64,000 nt of DNA. Source: Beroe ovata. Taxonomy: Eukaryota; Ctenophora; Nuda; Beroida; Beroidae. The notes beneath the pieces were generated by a model, which searched no databases, had not been told where the DNA came from, and was given only the letters and a program-made list of their open reading frames with translations. Below are positions 23,656 to 37,003 of this stretch, piece after piece. A program made the translations under genes and the position numbers. How positions within the stretch are numbered: position 1 is the first letter of the stretch; each line of letters opens with the position of its first letter. The stretch covers positions 1 through 64,000 of the forward strand of contig CAMPET010000303.1 of assembly GCA_946803715.1 (NCBI GenBank), in the 5' to 3' direction.

Positions 23656-24988
23656 ACATTTAAGGAGCAGTGATCCAACATCTCCAAGTATTCTTCCTAC
23701 CTTGCCTTCAATTTCAAGTTAGAACTGGAAACTGTCATCATGAACTAATTGGTTTATCACTTGATGATTCTTTGAATATCAACTTAGTTTGTTCATTGCA
23801 GGCACGGGAAGTATAACATCCACTTACCGCTCTAGTTACAGAGCCCAACCCAGATCATCCCTTGGTTCTCATGCTAGTTCAAGGTAATTTATCTTTCCAT
23901 CTGCCCAGTATCATTATTAGACTGACATGATGCTGTGATCTTTATCAGTGAATGTCCAGGAAGAATTCCCGAAGCACAGCATCATCACCAAGCTTTGTTC
24001 ATCCGTTATCACCAAACTCAACAGTGGCTCTGTCATCAAAATCACCCAAAAAATCCACCTCATCCAAATGCAAAGCACTCAGCCAAACACCAACACCTGA
24101 AAAGATGTGAGATTCATAATTTCGACACTTTTCATCATTTTACCTCAGGCAAAATTAATTTATGTTGAATCTTCATCAAATCATCTTCAGTGGTTCCAAG
24201 GATCTGCAATCCAGTAATGACATCTTCTCTTCAAGCACATTACACAAAAGTAGCCCGAGCCTCAGGTGACCACTAATGAGAATGCTGTGTTCTGATTTTG
24301 GGATCTTGCCAAGCTGATCCCCAGTGTGTGTATATGATAATAGCGAGCTAGTCTCTGTGTATGTATACAAGAATGAAGCATACATACACTGCCTTTACAT
24401 ATATTCCCCATTCCTGTAATAAGATGATGAATATGTAATACTTCAATCCCAGCTATCTTCTCAGAAATGGTGGATCTCTTGCCTCCAGACACTACGGATC
24501 TTATAGCAGCGCTGGGCATTCCTCCCTCGGTAGCTCAAGGTAGTTAATTATACTGTTGTTTTTAATGATTTGTTCCTTCGAATTGAAAATGACGTCAGAG
24601 TGTGAAGTGAAATTGAAATGGTGATAGTGCCGAAGGGAGGAGATTAAACTGGGTTAGTTTCCTGAGTTTCCATGGTCACCGGGCAGATATTTCCGCAGTG
24701 GTGTCAGTTCTTCATCACGCTCCGGAGCAGGGACCTCCTCCAGCAAGATAAACCACGCCGAAATCGAGAGAATCGCCAACAAATACCGAAGATCGGTATC
24801 AATCGATAGTTTAGGTGAGTCATATGTGGCTATGGTAACTGTGATGTCATGGTTACGTTACTATGTTGAGGACTGTGAAGTGTGATGTTGTTGCAGGATC
24901 GATCGAGAGGGAATCAGACGCAGTGGCCGATGTTGCTAAGTCCTCCACTCTGGACACGACAACTTCTCGACTGAGCAGCTTGACAACG
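23656..24988 (+). CDS. Ser-rich disordered protein, internal exon series (start and end not found)
   Basis: Exons: 23656 (or 23665)-23717, 23802-23883, 23960-24106, 24191-24265, 24465-24539, 24699-24814, 24897-24988. All are GT-AG and consistent in phase, giving about 210 residues. The sequence is dominated by Ser, Thr, Arg, Lys and Pro: SSDPTSPSILPTLPSIS, STGSITSTYRSSYRAQPRSS, KNSRSTASSPSFVHPLSP, SKSPKKSTSSKCKAL, then a helical piece HAEIERIANKYRRSVSIDSL. It looks like a phosphorylated, disordered N-terminal region. The next plus-strand gene is the USP beginning at or before 29976, which also starts with a long Ser-rich region. These exons could be its 5' part. However, the last exon ends in phase 0 and the USP exon acceptor at 29970 leaves two bases, so at least one further exon would be needed. 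Confidence 0.6.
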
Positions 24989-27329
24989 GTAATAGTTGCT
25001 ATGGCAACCATCGTTTTTTCAGTGTTGCTATGGTAATGTCATGCATATTAACTGGACTCCTCCCGCTCTATTTCCATCGCTGCGATGTGTTAAAATCCAA
25101 TCATCCCCCCAAATATGAGTTATCACCCAAATATGAGTTATTATGCCAAATGTATGTGTTGGTGATATGGGACACACACACGCACACACACACACACACA
25201 CGCACACCCATATCTCTTCTGCCATGATAATGAGGTACAATATCCCATGCCCGCGATATCTGACACATTATGACTGGCATACCATGACATCACGCCATGT
25301 TCTACACGTACCCCAATCAGCCAATGAGAAGCGAGTATTCCCACTCTCAGCCAATCGGCGCGTTCTGTTATAATCACGTGGTCAATCACGTGAGTCTGAG
25401 AGGCAGATTTGAGAGTATCGAATAACTGACGGGAATTAATTGTGGGGGAGGGAGAATTTCGGATTATTATTTGTTTCTCTGCCCGTTTCAGTTGATTAAT
25501 AATCTGATTTTGTGTTAGTTTTCGTTCCTGTTTTTTCAATTTCAAAAGAGAATATATTGACTCTACTCCATCATTCAACTCCTCGATTGCCTAATCTACT
25601 CTGCAAAATCTATCTGACAATCTAGAACATTCTTCCACTTATCATGTTGTAAAGACTACACTGCATACATGAATATATGAATGTGAAGTCAGCAGCACTT
25701 GGCCATGATCTGACTAAATCGTGTATAGATTGACTCAAGACAGTATCCATGATGTCACACTGTGTTATAACTGCTACTGACAACAGTGTACAGCGTGTGC
25801 ATAGTTAATAGTAATATGGCTGGGTTAGTTATTACAGTTCATTTTGTGTGTTCGTGTTTGTATATGCGCGTGTTTGTTTGTTTGTGTGTCTATATGTGTA
25901 GGTGTCCGTGTGTGCGTGTGAGAGTTTACTATTGTTATACGCACTCTCTTTCCCCAATTTGCGCGCATTTCATTGTTATTCCCTCTCTCTCGTGTGTGTG
26001 TTTATGCAATGTCCACTCTCTCTCTATTTGTACAACAAAGTGTGTGTTGTCTAAATTTAGATCCTCTCCGATATGTATCTTGCTGTGTGTTTGCATTCCT
26101 GTGTGGGTGAGTGTGTTTGTGTGTCTGTGTGAGTCTGTGTGTGTAGTTTCTCGGGAAAATGTCCATTTCCTGGCGCTTCCTCTGAAATCATTCCTAGAAT
26201 TCTGTGCGGAGTTTTATCATTCGTGTGTTAAATCATCATCTTTGTCTATCATGAGGCGATGTGTACTATACACATTCCAACTCTGGTTTAAAGTGTGTGT
26301 GCTTGTTATTGATGATATAACGCCGTAACGGTATACTAACGTTTTGCTTTTTTGTTTGATCGAATTTCAGTCTTTTCCGTTATATCGATATTTAGTCTTT
26401 TGCTTCGTCATAAAGAGGACTCTCACACAGACACACACACAGACAATCTAAAACATACAGACACAGACAATAAACTCACGCATACATCCACCGCCACACA
26501 TTGTTGGCAAGAAGCCATGGGACTTGGTCTCTGAAAAGTCACACACACAAGCATGGCTCTCGCTAATGACTCACGTTAGTGGTTTATGTAGAATTTACAT
26601 CGAAGAGTTGTGCGTGGAGAGAGATTTTACATGCTTGCAATCCCCCTCCTTCTCCGAAATAATAAAATTCCTCGTTTTCCCCCTTGTCTCCTTGTCTCGC
26701 TTCAATATTCTACTTCCTTGCCTGTCTCGGTTTGTTTATAATCGAGTTAACCCCCTTGTAACATGACCGTAGTTTAAATCATTGTGCTCATTCTGTTGAT
26801 TGTGTGTGCGTTGCTATCCACGTATTCTCAGGACATGTGCCTGATTCATTGTCATCAGTGTGATGACGTCATATTTCTATCCGTGACGATTGTATGACGT
26901 CAGTTTGCGACGCTTCTGTGCTACGCTGTGCTCGTGTCACAAGTTTTAATTTGTGGTGTTTCTTATAGGTTTAGAACCGTTACTCTCGCACACTTATTCA
27001 GAAAATTATTGTACATTTCCTGTTAAAATATACACATTATCTGTACACTCTATACATACATTGTACAATGTACACCGTATACAATATACATACACTGTAC
27101 GCCGTATACAATACACATAGGTACATTGTACATTTGCCCCACCTACAACTAGACTACAACTAGTTCCATGGAGAATTGATCCTTGGATCAAAGGAGGCAC
27201 CAGTCATCTGTTTACGTCATAACGTGTTCGTGTGCGTTTGTGCCTGAGCTATTTATAGCGCAGCCAGATCCCCAGCCTATACTATTCACCACAATACTAT
27301 CCAGTACCTACCAAGCACGCAGTAATGCC

Positions 27330-27360
<31 letters not shown>

Positions 27361-27369
27361 ACANNNNNN

Positions 27370-27408
<39 letters not shown>

Positions 27409-29970
27409 TCTCTCACACACACATCAAGCGCTGTTTGTACAGTTCTCTTATTCTATTGTTGGATTCTATATCATGGTGTACTCATCCATGGTTTAGTTGT
27501 TGAATGGCATTTTGAAAGAACACGTCACCTAGAAGTTAGATCAGCTCAATGCTCACAGTGAACAAAAGCTATGTTTGTAATTATACTATTCAGTGTTACA
27601 GTTTGTTATTGAGATGCTTCATTAACCGATGAATCACGTCACTGCTGTTACATCAGACTGCGACGTGTTGCGTGATAATTGCACTGATTAGCCACGTGAA
27701 AACATATTACTGCTGTATTATGCTAATACATACATAGGCATACTCACAGACAAACAGACAGACACAGACAAACATGGAGACACAGTCACACACAAACATA
27801 CTCACACACACACACACACACAAACTGCAATTAACCGATTGTCTGTGATTGTCTGCGATTGTCGTTGCACAGTGTTTATACTGTTTACTGTTTAGCGTAT
27901 ACTTTCCTTTGTATTGTTTGTGTACGAATTTTCCAAGCCATGATTGTTTGTTTGTTCGTGTTTGTTTGTTTTTACAATGTATACAATCATAGGGACTCCT
28001 GTTAATTCCACATTTGTTATTGATATAAGAAGAGACCGCGACACCCGTTAAAATCGTACAAATTGGATGAGAATATGTAATTGGATGAGCCTGGGCTGAA
28101 TTCTCTAATTAACGGAACACCTGAATTAATTACGCCATAATTGATTCACACATTGCACTCAAATAACCTGTGGCACTTTACAGTGACCAAATCTAATCAC
28201 GACACTTAACTTTTCTAATCAGCTATCTACTCTTTCTTGTTTTATCATTATTTTATCGTGTGTCTCAACGTGTGTCATGAAATTGTCACGCTCCAATGCC
28301 TCTCTCCTCCCTCCCTGTCCCCCAATCAATGCAGACTCCCTTAACTCAGGGTAGTCTGTATGTGGACTTCCTTTCGTCTCCCCTCTCCGTTGCAAATAAA
28401 AGTGTCTTGCAAATAAAAGTGTCTTGTTTCACGTTAACAGGATTAAAATTCTTAACGAACACTGACTCATCATTTAATTCCATTACCGTTCCGTTACATT
28501 ATGTGCGTCGTGAGTGTGTGTGCGTGTGTGTGTCTAATGTCTATATGGCGTGTGTGTGTGACTGTGAGTGTCTGTATGTGTGCGTGTGTGCGTGTGTGTT
28601 TGTGTGTCTGCATGTGACTGTGCGCGTGAGTTTTTTGCACAATTATAAACACGGAATATATTAGCGAGCTACTATTTGCTATTGGTAAAACTCAACCTTA
28701 TGAAAGTGGTGGTTTTGCTTTGTTCATTTGTAGTTTGTACATACAAGCGCACGCACAGACACGCACAGACACACTCACTCACTCACTCACTCACTCACAC
28801 ACACAAATGGACCTGTTTGAAGAGAGCTCATGTATAATTATACGTGTATACTACTGGCTTATCGCCAGATTTGACTTGCTCCGATTGTCTTTGAGTTTCT
28901 GGGTACCGTTTTACTACCACTGAGAATGTCAAATTGGATGACGAATCTCACTAGAAATGTCAATCTTGATGACTATGGAATATATGGACTAAGTTATGCT
29001 AAGGAGTATTCTCGTGGTAGTAGATTCCCACACGAACATTCAGTAAATTCTCCACTACACGATGTTCTCGAAAATATGCATGCGAAGTACTAAAACACAC
29101 ACTCACACATAGACACACAAACACGCAGACATAGATACACACTATACACACGCATTATACACACGCATTATACACACGCATACACAATACACATACGCAT
29201 GCACATACGCATACACATACGCATACACACACAGACACAGACAGACTACAGACTGCAGACACACAGACAGACACACACAGACGCGAGTATTGTACTGTTG
29301 GACACGTGTTTCTCAGAGCACTTAAACACTGGCACACACACACACACAGATGACACCTGATCTCCCATATTTTCCCCCAGCTGCTCAATGTCCATTACTC
29401 TACTCTTTTGTGTTAACATCTGTTATACCCACCACTAAAACACAATGAGCATCATGAATTATTGTTCGCACTTCCTCTTTCGACTTGCGATAATTCTTTT
29501 AACTTTAATTTCCACTTGTTATTTCCTGCGACTGATTGCTTCTCGTGGCAAAGTACAATTCGTATATCCACTCTATATAACTTGTATAATAGCTTGTATA
29601 CAATGTACTGGCTGACATGTGCGGTATACATTTCTGCATTTTTTATTGCTCTTGTTAACATGTTTTCGCGCTTCTCTTGACACTTTGTTCCCGTGTGTGT
29701 GTTCTTGTCCTTTGTCTTTGTTGCCATTTGTTCACTCGGCACGAGAGTTTACCCACGCAAATGTTAGTTCCGACGTGTATTCAGTGCCTATGCGTTTTAG
29801 AATGTGCATCAGTTAGCGACTTTCAGTTTCGACGTGCGTTCAGCGTGCGATTCAGTAGGCGTTTAAGTGTGCGTTTCCGAATTCCATATGCGATAATTCG
29901 ATTTCCCTATTCGTCCTCCCATCATCTCTCTATGATAATCCATCTAACCCCCCCTCTCCTACTACCATAG
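24989..29970. other. Long non-coding stretch, microsatellite-rich
   Basis: Either a large intron or an intergenic region between the Ser-rich exons and the USP. It holds X-box-like words near 25005-25035 and CA/TG tracts at 25170-25207, 26405-26470, 27326-27416 (with six n), 27775-27825, 28505-28620, 28740-28805 and 29095-29345. A GTAC-rich run 'tacactgtacgccgtatac' lies at 27040-27140. Long frames here are translations of TG repeats. No exon was supported. Confidence 0.5.
27326..27416. repeat. CA microsatellite with internal gap
   Basis: A (CA)n run is interrupted by nnnnnn at 27364-27369. True length is unknown. Confidence 0.9.
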
Positions 29971-29975
29971 CTCTG

Positions 29976-32900
29976 ATGAGTGTGACATGTACAGTCTCTA
30001 GACCATCACCCCTTCACCTCCCATCCTCATCCACAGACCTCCTCCCCTCCTCGCTCCACCCCTCCGCCTCTTCCACCCTCCTCCCCCGCCCTCCTACACT
30101 TCACTCCAGTGATTGCAGTGACTGTAGCATCTGTGAGGAGCTAGCTGATGACACCACTGACACCACCACTCCCACAAATGATGGAGATAAGCAGATAGCT
30201 GACAAAAAAACGAGGAAAGAAGAGGATGAAGAAGAGGAAAAACAGACGAATCAGCGGATATCAAACGTCGCGTTTCTCGCTCAGACCCTCTTCTCGCCGA
30301 TGTTCGGGAGGAAAGGAGGAAACAAGGTGGATCCCGGTGAGGGAATGCCCGAGAGGAGCTCGTTTCAGAGTCCTCTCGTGAAGAGATCGGAAAAAGCAGC
30401 TGTCATCAACAAGAGTGCAAGTGAAAACACGATATCGCATGGCGGTGTTCACTTTGAGACAACTAAAGGATTGCCAGGGGGTGATACGTCCTGTTTCTCG
30501 CCAAGTAAAGAGAAGAAAGTATCCCGGTGGAGGCTGAAGATGAAATCAGGGTCAAGCGAGGACCGGGTGGATAAGCAAAGCGAATCAGGGTCATTTTCCT
30601 CGGCGGATAGCAAGAATTACAACGGTCGAACTAACGGGAAGCGGAAAAAGCCGGGGAAAAAGTCACATACTCGAGGGAGCAGTTTCGATTACCGGCTCAT
30701 CAAGGATATTTTCAAGATGTCGCTCCCCCGTTCCCTTTCCGCGGGGGATATTGGGAAAAAGTACAACTCCTCAATCCCTGAGGATATCGAGGAGAGTGTC
30801 AAGGAGAAACCTGTGCTCGACAAGAGCTCCGGGTCGAAAACACTGCCTAGGAAATTGTTTCCGAGCAAGAGCTCGCGGCAGTTGAGCGAGGCGTGCGTGA
30901 AGTCGGCGGAGAAGTTGGACAATGAGGGAGGGGAGGAGGTTGTGAAGCCGACGGGGAAGTTAAAAGAAGAAGGGGAAGATGAAGTGGTGTCAAGTGAAGA
31001 GAATGTTGTGGAAAATGGGCACGTGGTCAAGGAGAGGGAGGAGAGTTTGAGTTTACAGGTAATTGTAGTCTTGAGTGGGATAGTCAAGACTTGAGTCCGG
31101 GAATTGATTGTGAAATGTGAGGCAGTGAATCCGGATCAGTGCTCACAATATCTGATACAAGTCCTTGACACCTCTCACACCTCTGCCAACTCTGACACTT
31201 CACCACCCACAGAGCACGACTGACACCTCAGTATTCCCCTCATTCTATCCCCTCTCACTGACACCCCTGCCTCCTCCTAACACCCTCCCCATCTCCCAGG
31301 GCTCAGGACTGGTCGGACTGAAGAACCTGGGGAACACGTGTTTTATGAACAGTATAATCCAGTGTCTGTCCCATTCTCGTCCGGTAAGAGAGTACTTCCT
31401 CAGTCACAAGTACAAGAATGAACTGAGCAGTGGCAGCAAAATGCAGGGACGACTAGCTGAAGGTAAACTGGGATGAAGAACGGTAGAGAGTGGTATATGA
31501 GTGGTGATCATCATCATCACTTGTTTACTCTTACCACTCTCTGTCGCGATTCTAGGTTATTTCTACATAAAGTTTTATCGTCACACTGCCCAGTTACCAT
31601 GGTAACACATCCCCTCTCTCTCTGCCCCAGAGTTTGCCAGTCTCCTCTCTGACATGTGGTCGGGTCGCAGTGATGTTGTGTCACCCAACAAGTTCAAATC
31701 TGCTGTCGCAAAGTCAGCTCCCCGATTCGTCGGATACAGGTGAGAGTTGACATAGGCGGGGTTTCCTTGGTTCGTAAGAGCTGTTAAACCAGTTTTGAGA
31801 GCTGTGGGGTCGCATATAATCCATTGTTTAGTCTCAGTAGACGATACGGAGTTTTCCTAGTGTTACCCTTGTAGCATTGCTGCACTGATCTCAGCAAATA
31901 TTGGAATACTCCATTCATTGATAGTTATAGTGCTGATTGCGGTTGTTGTCCATCGCCAATACTTATCGACAGTCAGCACACACACAGACACAGCCACGTG
32001 CTTGTCAGATGCCTGTATTTATATTCTGTAATCATGCAACTACTACAGCGATATCTCCTTGCCAAGATACTATAGACCACGATATATATGACTATTGTAG
32101 AAAGCAAGATATACACAGATAATGATATAGTATCTTGTTTGCTATCATTGTGCTCAGATATAGGATGAATGTGTAGCATCACTGTGTTATGGAGTCACTG
32201 AGTTTGCGATGAGAACGTGTGTGTTTGTGTGTGTGTATGGACGTGTGTGTGTGTGTTTGTACGCTTGCTGTATCAGGGGAAACAATCTTTGTGTAAGAGA
32301 AATGTAAAACAATGTGCGTGGCTATTTATATCACACAATGCACAACATCGAGCTATCATAGTATGGCTGAATTTGGAGCCAGTATAGTCGCGGGAGTTTG
32401 CATTATGAAGGAGTCTGGTCAACCAGAATTCGTATTATGAGGACTACCTGTACTTATAGGACATATTATAAAGGAGTAAATCCAGGGGACACGTTTAAAT
32501 CGGTTTAAATCGAGGTAGTCACCATTGAACACAGAGCTTGCCGACTGCCGTTTGATGATTCACATCGAATATTGAGTAATGAGTACCTATTGAACCTGCT
32601 AGTTTTATTTGTATTCGTGTAGGTGAGTAGCTGTTTGTTTGTTGCTGTGTATGCTCTGTGTTTGTGCGAAGATAGGTCTCATGTCTCAACAATGCTAAGG
32701 TGGCATACGCCATACAATGCCACCCTTCCACTTACAAACACACACGCACACATGCACACGCACACATACACCCACATACACCCACACAGATGGTACATTA
32801 GGTAAATGACAAGCCACCGCGCATCCAATGTCCATGTGCCACTCATATATATACATGGCATTTATTGGAATATCCTATGGGAAAAGTAGTCATATATTTC

Positions 32901-35900
32901 AAATACTTTGTAGATAGGATGAAATAAAGTTCATAATTGCTGATGTACTTGACCGAATAGACCAACTTTATCAGTCATCACAAATGACCCAATTTTACCA
33001 TCATCAGTCACGCTCCCAATATATTTCAGTCAGCAAGACTCGCACGAGTTTCTGCGGTTCTTCATGGAGGGTCTACACGAGGACCTGAACAGGGGAAAGA
33101 AGGGGAAGAGAAAAATAGAGGACCCTCCTCCTGGGCTATCGTAAGTGTCTTTGAAATATGTCTTTTCTATGTCCTGTGTCTTTTCTATATCCTTCGCACT
33201 TCCGTCTTTTCGTTCGTGACTGTCTTGTCTATGTCTCTCCGGACACACGAACGCACACATTCACACACACAAACATAAACACACACACACACACTCACAC
33301 ACACACACGTACACAGACACATAAACACGCACACACAAACACACTAATCATACAACTACTACCATTGNATGTCGACAATTAATAACCGGCGCAGAAAAAC
33401 AATGTTTTTAGAAAGTGTTGATTACTTTGGCTAATTATAAATTCCATAATTAGCATAAGTTGGAATGTCTCTAACCTGGTAAATTTTTTTGGAATGAATT
33501 CTCTTTACAGAAAGGTTTCGGGTTCAAGTTTGGGTCAATCCAATTTTCCAATAATCAGTACATGGTCATGTAAATTTTGTGTGTCAATGTGTGTCAATGT
33601 TTGTGTGTACGTCTGTCCCTGGAACCTTTCAAAAAATACCAGAAATTCTTCTTGGTATTCCTGGAACTGATATTTCGAAAATGTATCGTACAGATATACA
33701 CAATGTCATGTCAGAAAACGCGTATCTCTATTTTCTTTATGGATGTTCTTGTCAAAGTTCGAGTTACTAATTGGTGGCGAATAGAAAGTCAATTAGAGCT
33801 TGTCTACTGCGTGCAATTAGCTGCGATTGCATATTATTCGTGATGAGAATTCTGAGATTATTATATGCGATTCAAATCATTACTTTCGTGCAGATTCGTT
33901 GCTTAGATACACAGACACAGACACACGGACACACACAGACACAGACACAGATACACACACACACACCCACAGACACACTCACAGACACACACACACANCA
34001 CACACAGACACAGACACAGATACACACACACACACCCACAGACACACTCACAGACACACACACACATGCACACACACTCACAGACAAACACACACACACA
34101 CACGAACACACACACACACACACACATTGTACCTGTCATCCACGTGTCTCATAACATGTGTTTTATTACCCGTGACCGGTAACGGATTGGTATTTTCTCA
34201 TTATGGGGCTGATGTGTGTGTAATGTAGAAGTGTATGGGAGAGGGGAAGGGATAGGGGTTGTCAAAGACTTTGCCATCTGTCATAAAAAGTTCGTGGTAC
34301 ATGCCATCAATTTCATTTTGCCAAAAATTGATTTTAATAAAGCAGAGATATAATTCAGTTCAATCGTACTGTGCTAGGTACAAAATAATATGCATATTTA
34401 GACTTTGTTAGAATACTCACATGTATGTCTAAATCCCGAAATTTAGATTTCATATAGAAGTCCACATCACATCATTTTCATCTCATTTCATCATGTTATG
34501 TACCAGTATGTGAGCAGAATACTGTTACTTTAGGTCGCAATTTGGTGTTGTGTGATGGCTCTCAGTATTCTGTTACAGTGATATTAAACATGTCCATTGC
34601 TCGTAAGATTTTAACAAAATGCGGGCAACAACGTTTAAAATACCATCTGAGACTCACGTATATCACGGTATATAGATGGAGCATAACTGGTAATAGCATG
34701 GCCATCGATTTCACTGTGAAATGTGTGCGGAACGCGCCGCGACAATTCACTTTTTTCATGGATCCTTTTCCGCTCGTTACCTGGTTACTATTTGAAGAAC
34801 GCGCGTGCGCGCGCCGCGCAACTCTAGCGAATTTCGCGCCCTACAAAAAACTCCCCGATACCTTCATTCATTGTTGCCCACAATAACTCACTCAAACCTC
34901 AGAGACGTGGAACTGGCTGAACACCGGTGGAAAGGATACACTGCGTACGACAACAGTTCAATAGTCGATATATTCGTGGGTCTACTGAAGAGCACGTTAA
35001 CGTGTAGCGTTTGTGACCACAAATCAGTGACATTTGACCCGTTTTGGGACCTTTCCTTACCCTTGCCAAGATCTAGAGGCTCCAGACTCAATCTACAGTC
35101 TTGCTTCAGCGAGTTTACACAGGTTTGTGATGGCCTATCATTCGCTTTACAATGATTGCTGGCTATTTTTAACCACACTTAAACGAGCAATTACATGTGT
35201 ATTCTTTTAAAAATGAAGCTCAAGAACAGCTCACTGGTCTATCTCCCCTCTAAAACCGCCACCAGTATTTTCATCCGACTTTTTCACAGGAAGAGATTCT
35301 AGACGGAGACGAGAAGCCGACGTGTGAGAATTGTAAAAAACGACAGAAATGTACCAAGCAGTTCTCCATAGAACGGTAGGAGGTCTTAGTTTAAGGCATC
35401 TTTTCATCCTCTTTCCGGCACACTCACTCATTCACTCACTAATTCACTCACTCATTCACTCGCTCATTCACTCACTCAAACACTCACTCATTCACTCACT
35501 CATTCACTCACTCACTCACTCACTCATTTACTCACTCACTCACTCACTCATTCCATCTTTCCCTCGTACACTCTTTCTTCCAGGTTTCCACCAATCCTAG
35601 TCCTGCATCTGAAACGCTTCTCCGAGGTTCGATACCGAACTAAACTTTCGACAAAGGTGGATTTTCCCGTGGAAAATCTAGATCTTTCAGACTTCTGCTC
35701 TCACACACGCAGTAAGTAGAGTTTCCGATATGAGGGAGTTTTCCATCACGAAAATGACGGATTTCCTCCTCGCTTAATTCCCTCCGATCCCCCTGCAAGC
35801 TATCAAGTTCTCATCTCTACCCCCTCCCCCTCAGCCCAAGCACCCCAGTACGATTTGGTTGGGGTATCTAATCACAGTGGGAACACGTTTAGTGGGCACT

Positions 35901-36179
35901 ACATCGCTTACTGTAAAGTGGGTGCACGGTGGCACAGATTCTCCGATTCCTCGTGAGTTTTGCCAAAAAATTGAAATTCTTGAAAAATTGTGTGCAAAAA
36001 AGTTGTCAAAATAAGATTTCCTCTCTGCCAATCTGTTCTCTTTGCTCTCTACACTCTCCAGTTCTGTACAAATGATCAGTGATAAAATTCCCCCTTCTAT
36101 TTCCAGAGTATCTGGACTCTCGAGAAACGACATTGTTTCCTCGGAAGCGTACGTCCTATTCTATGAACGCAAAAGATAA
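29976..36179 (+). CDS. Ubiquitin carboxyl-terminal hydrolase, USP2/USP21-like, 9 exons seen
   Basis: A cysteine protease that removes ubiquitin from proteins. Exons: 29971-31058 (first Met in frame at 29976), 31300-31462, 31631-31739, 33030-33140, 34903-35122, 35290-35375, 35584-35711, 35835-35952, 36107-36179 (TAA). All are in phase. The first exon encodes about 361 Ser/Lys/Glu-rich, probably disordered residues, including DDTTDTTT from the TGACACCAC word. The catalytic domain starts at [16 protein letters not shown] (Cys box with the nucleophile) and continues with [52 protein letters not shown] (two CxxC pairs, zinc-binding), [26 protein letters not shown] (His box) and [10 protein letters not shown] (Asp). 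It ends FYERKR. Order, zinc ribbon and short C-terminus match USP2/USP21 best. The true N-terminus may lie upstream. Confidence 0.92.
31740..33029. other. USP intron with TTATRAAGGAG words
   Basis: A 1.29-kb intron. It contains TG tracts near 32215-32265, two copies of the TTATRAAGGAGTM word at about 32403 and 32465, and a CA tract at 32738-32790. No exon or RNA was recognised. Confidence 0.5.
33141..34902. other. USP intron, microsatellites and unresolved joins
   Basis: A 1.76-kb intron holding CA tracts at 33245-33350 and 33906-34127, single n at 33368 and 33998, and a CpG-dense patch at 34796-34842 (gcgcgtgcgcgcgccgcgca). The 67 bases at 33931-33997 are repeated identically at 34000-34066 across the n. 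Confidence 0.6.
35421..35556. repeat. CACT-based tandem repeat in a USP intron
   Basis: Tandem 'cactcactcattcactcac' units of 4/8/16-base periodicity lie between the exons at 35290-35375 and 35584-35711. The frame MYQAVLHRT...HSLIHSL is its translation. Confidence 0.9.
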
Positions 36180-37003
36180 ACTATAGATCACCCTACACAC
36201 ACAAAGTTGGAGCACAATTCACATTGGATGTGAATACGATGAAATCGTACTGGATGTCTTCCTGTACAATGCCAAAATCTCAGGCATGAGCCAAGAATGA
36301 TCGCACATACACATACACCTGGAATGCAACTCTGTTATTCTGACAGTAATTCCCGCAGTTCTTACTATACCCCGCATGTTATTTTGTCATCATGTGTACA
36401 AAGAGCTCCTTCCGTTGTTGATATGGTTCTGATCAAGATTTGGGGACATTGTATTCAAAAATCATCAGCAATATTATCAAAATAGGCAACAAAATGGTTT
36501 TTCTTACTCTTACGAAAAGGTTTTCCAAGATTTGAGTGAAAATGTATCCGAGTTTATTCAATCTGAGAGAGTTTGATTATTAATACAAAATCTTCTGTAC
36601 AAAAATAGGTTATTTTAGGTTTATTGTGTGTGTGTTACGCAGTGAAAAACTGTAAATCATCACACTCTTTTTGTATTTCAGATAGCGGCCTACCATTCGT
36701 TTTCCCACGATTCTTTCTTGAATGTTAAGATACAGATTTAGTATGAGAAATTGTGTGAAAGATTTTATGTTGATTATAAGAAAATATGACAATTTGAGAT
36801 CTGTTATATCAGAGTGTTTGACTTGTTGCGAAATGTCTGGAATGAAAAAAGGCACATTTTGAATTGAGAATGCGAACTCATTCCATCACAAATTCACCAT
36901 CTAGTTCACACATTCATTCAACTCCTCGTCTCATTCTACGATGCAAACTGCTGCCGTCCAATGTCCTCACACATCGCACACTGTGAAGAGCAATCATATA
37001 TCC
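36180..37003. other. Intergenic between convergent USP and homeobox genes
   Basis: A possible minus-strand poly(A) signal (tttatt on plus) lies at about 36619-36624. No exon is seen. Confidence 0.4.

Noticed and set aside
25786-26328. Plus frame of 180 residues rich in Cys and Val
   Set aside because: The Cys/Val content comes from TG-repeat DNA. No splice or domain support.
33771-34228. Frames made of repeated Thr-His
   Set aside because: Translation of CA microsatellites; the same applies to similar frames at 27183-27561, 33158-33382, 52898-53338 and 55853-56090.
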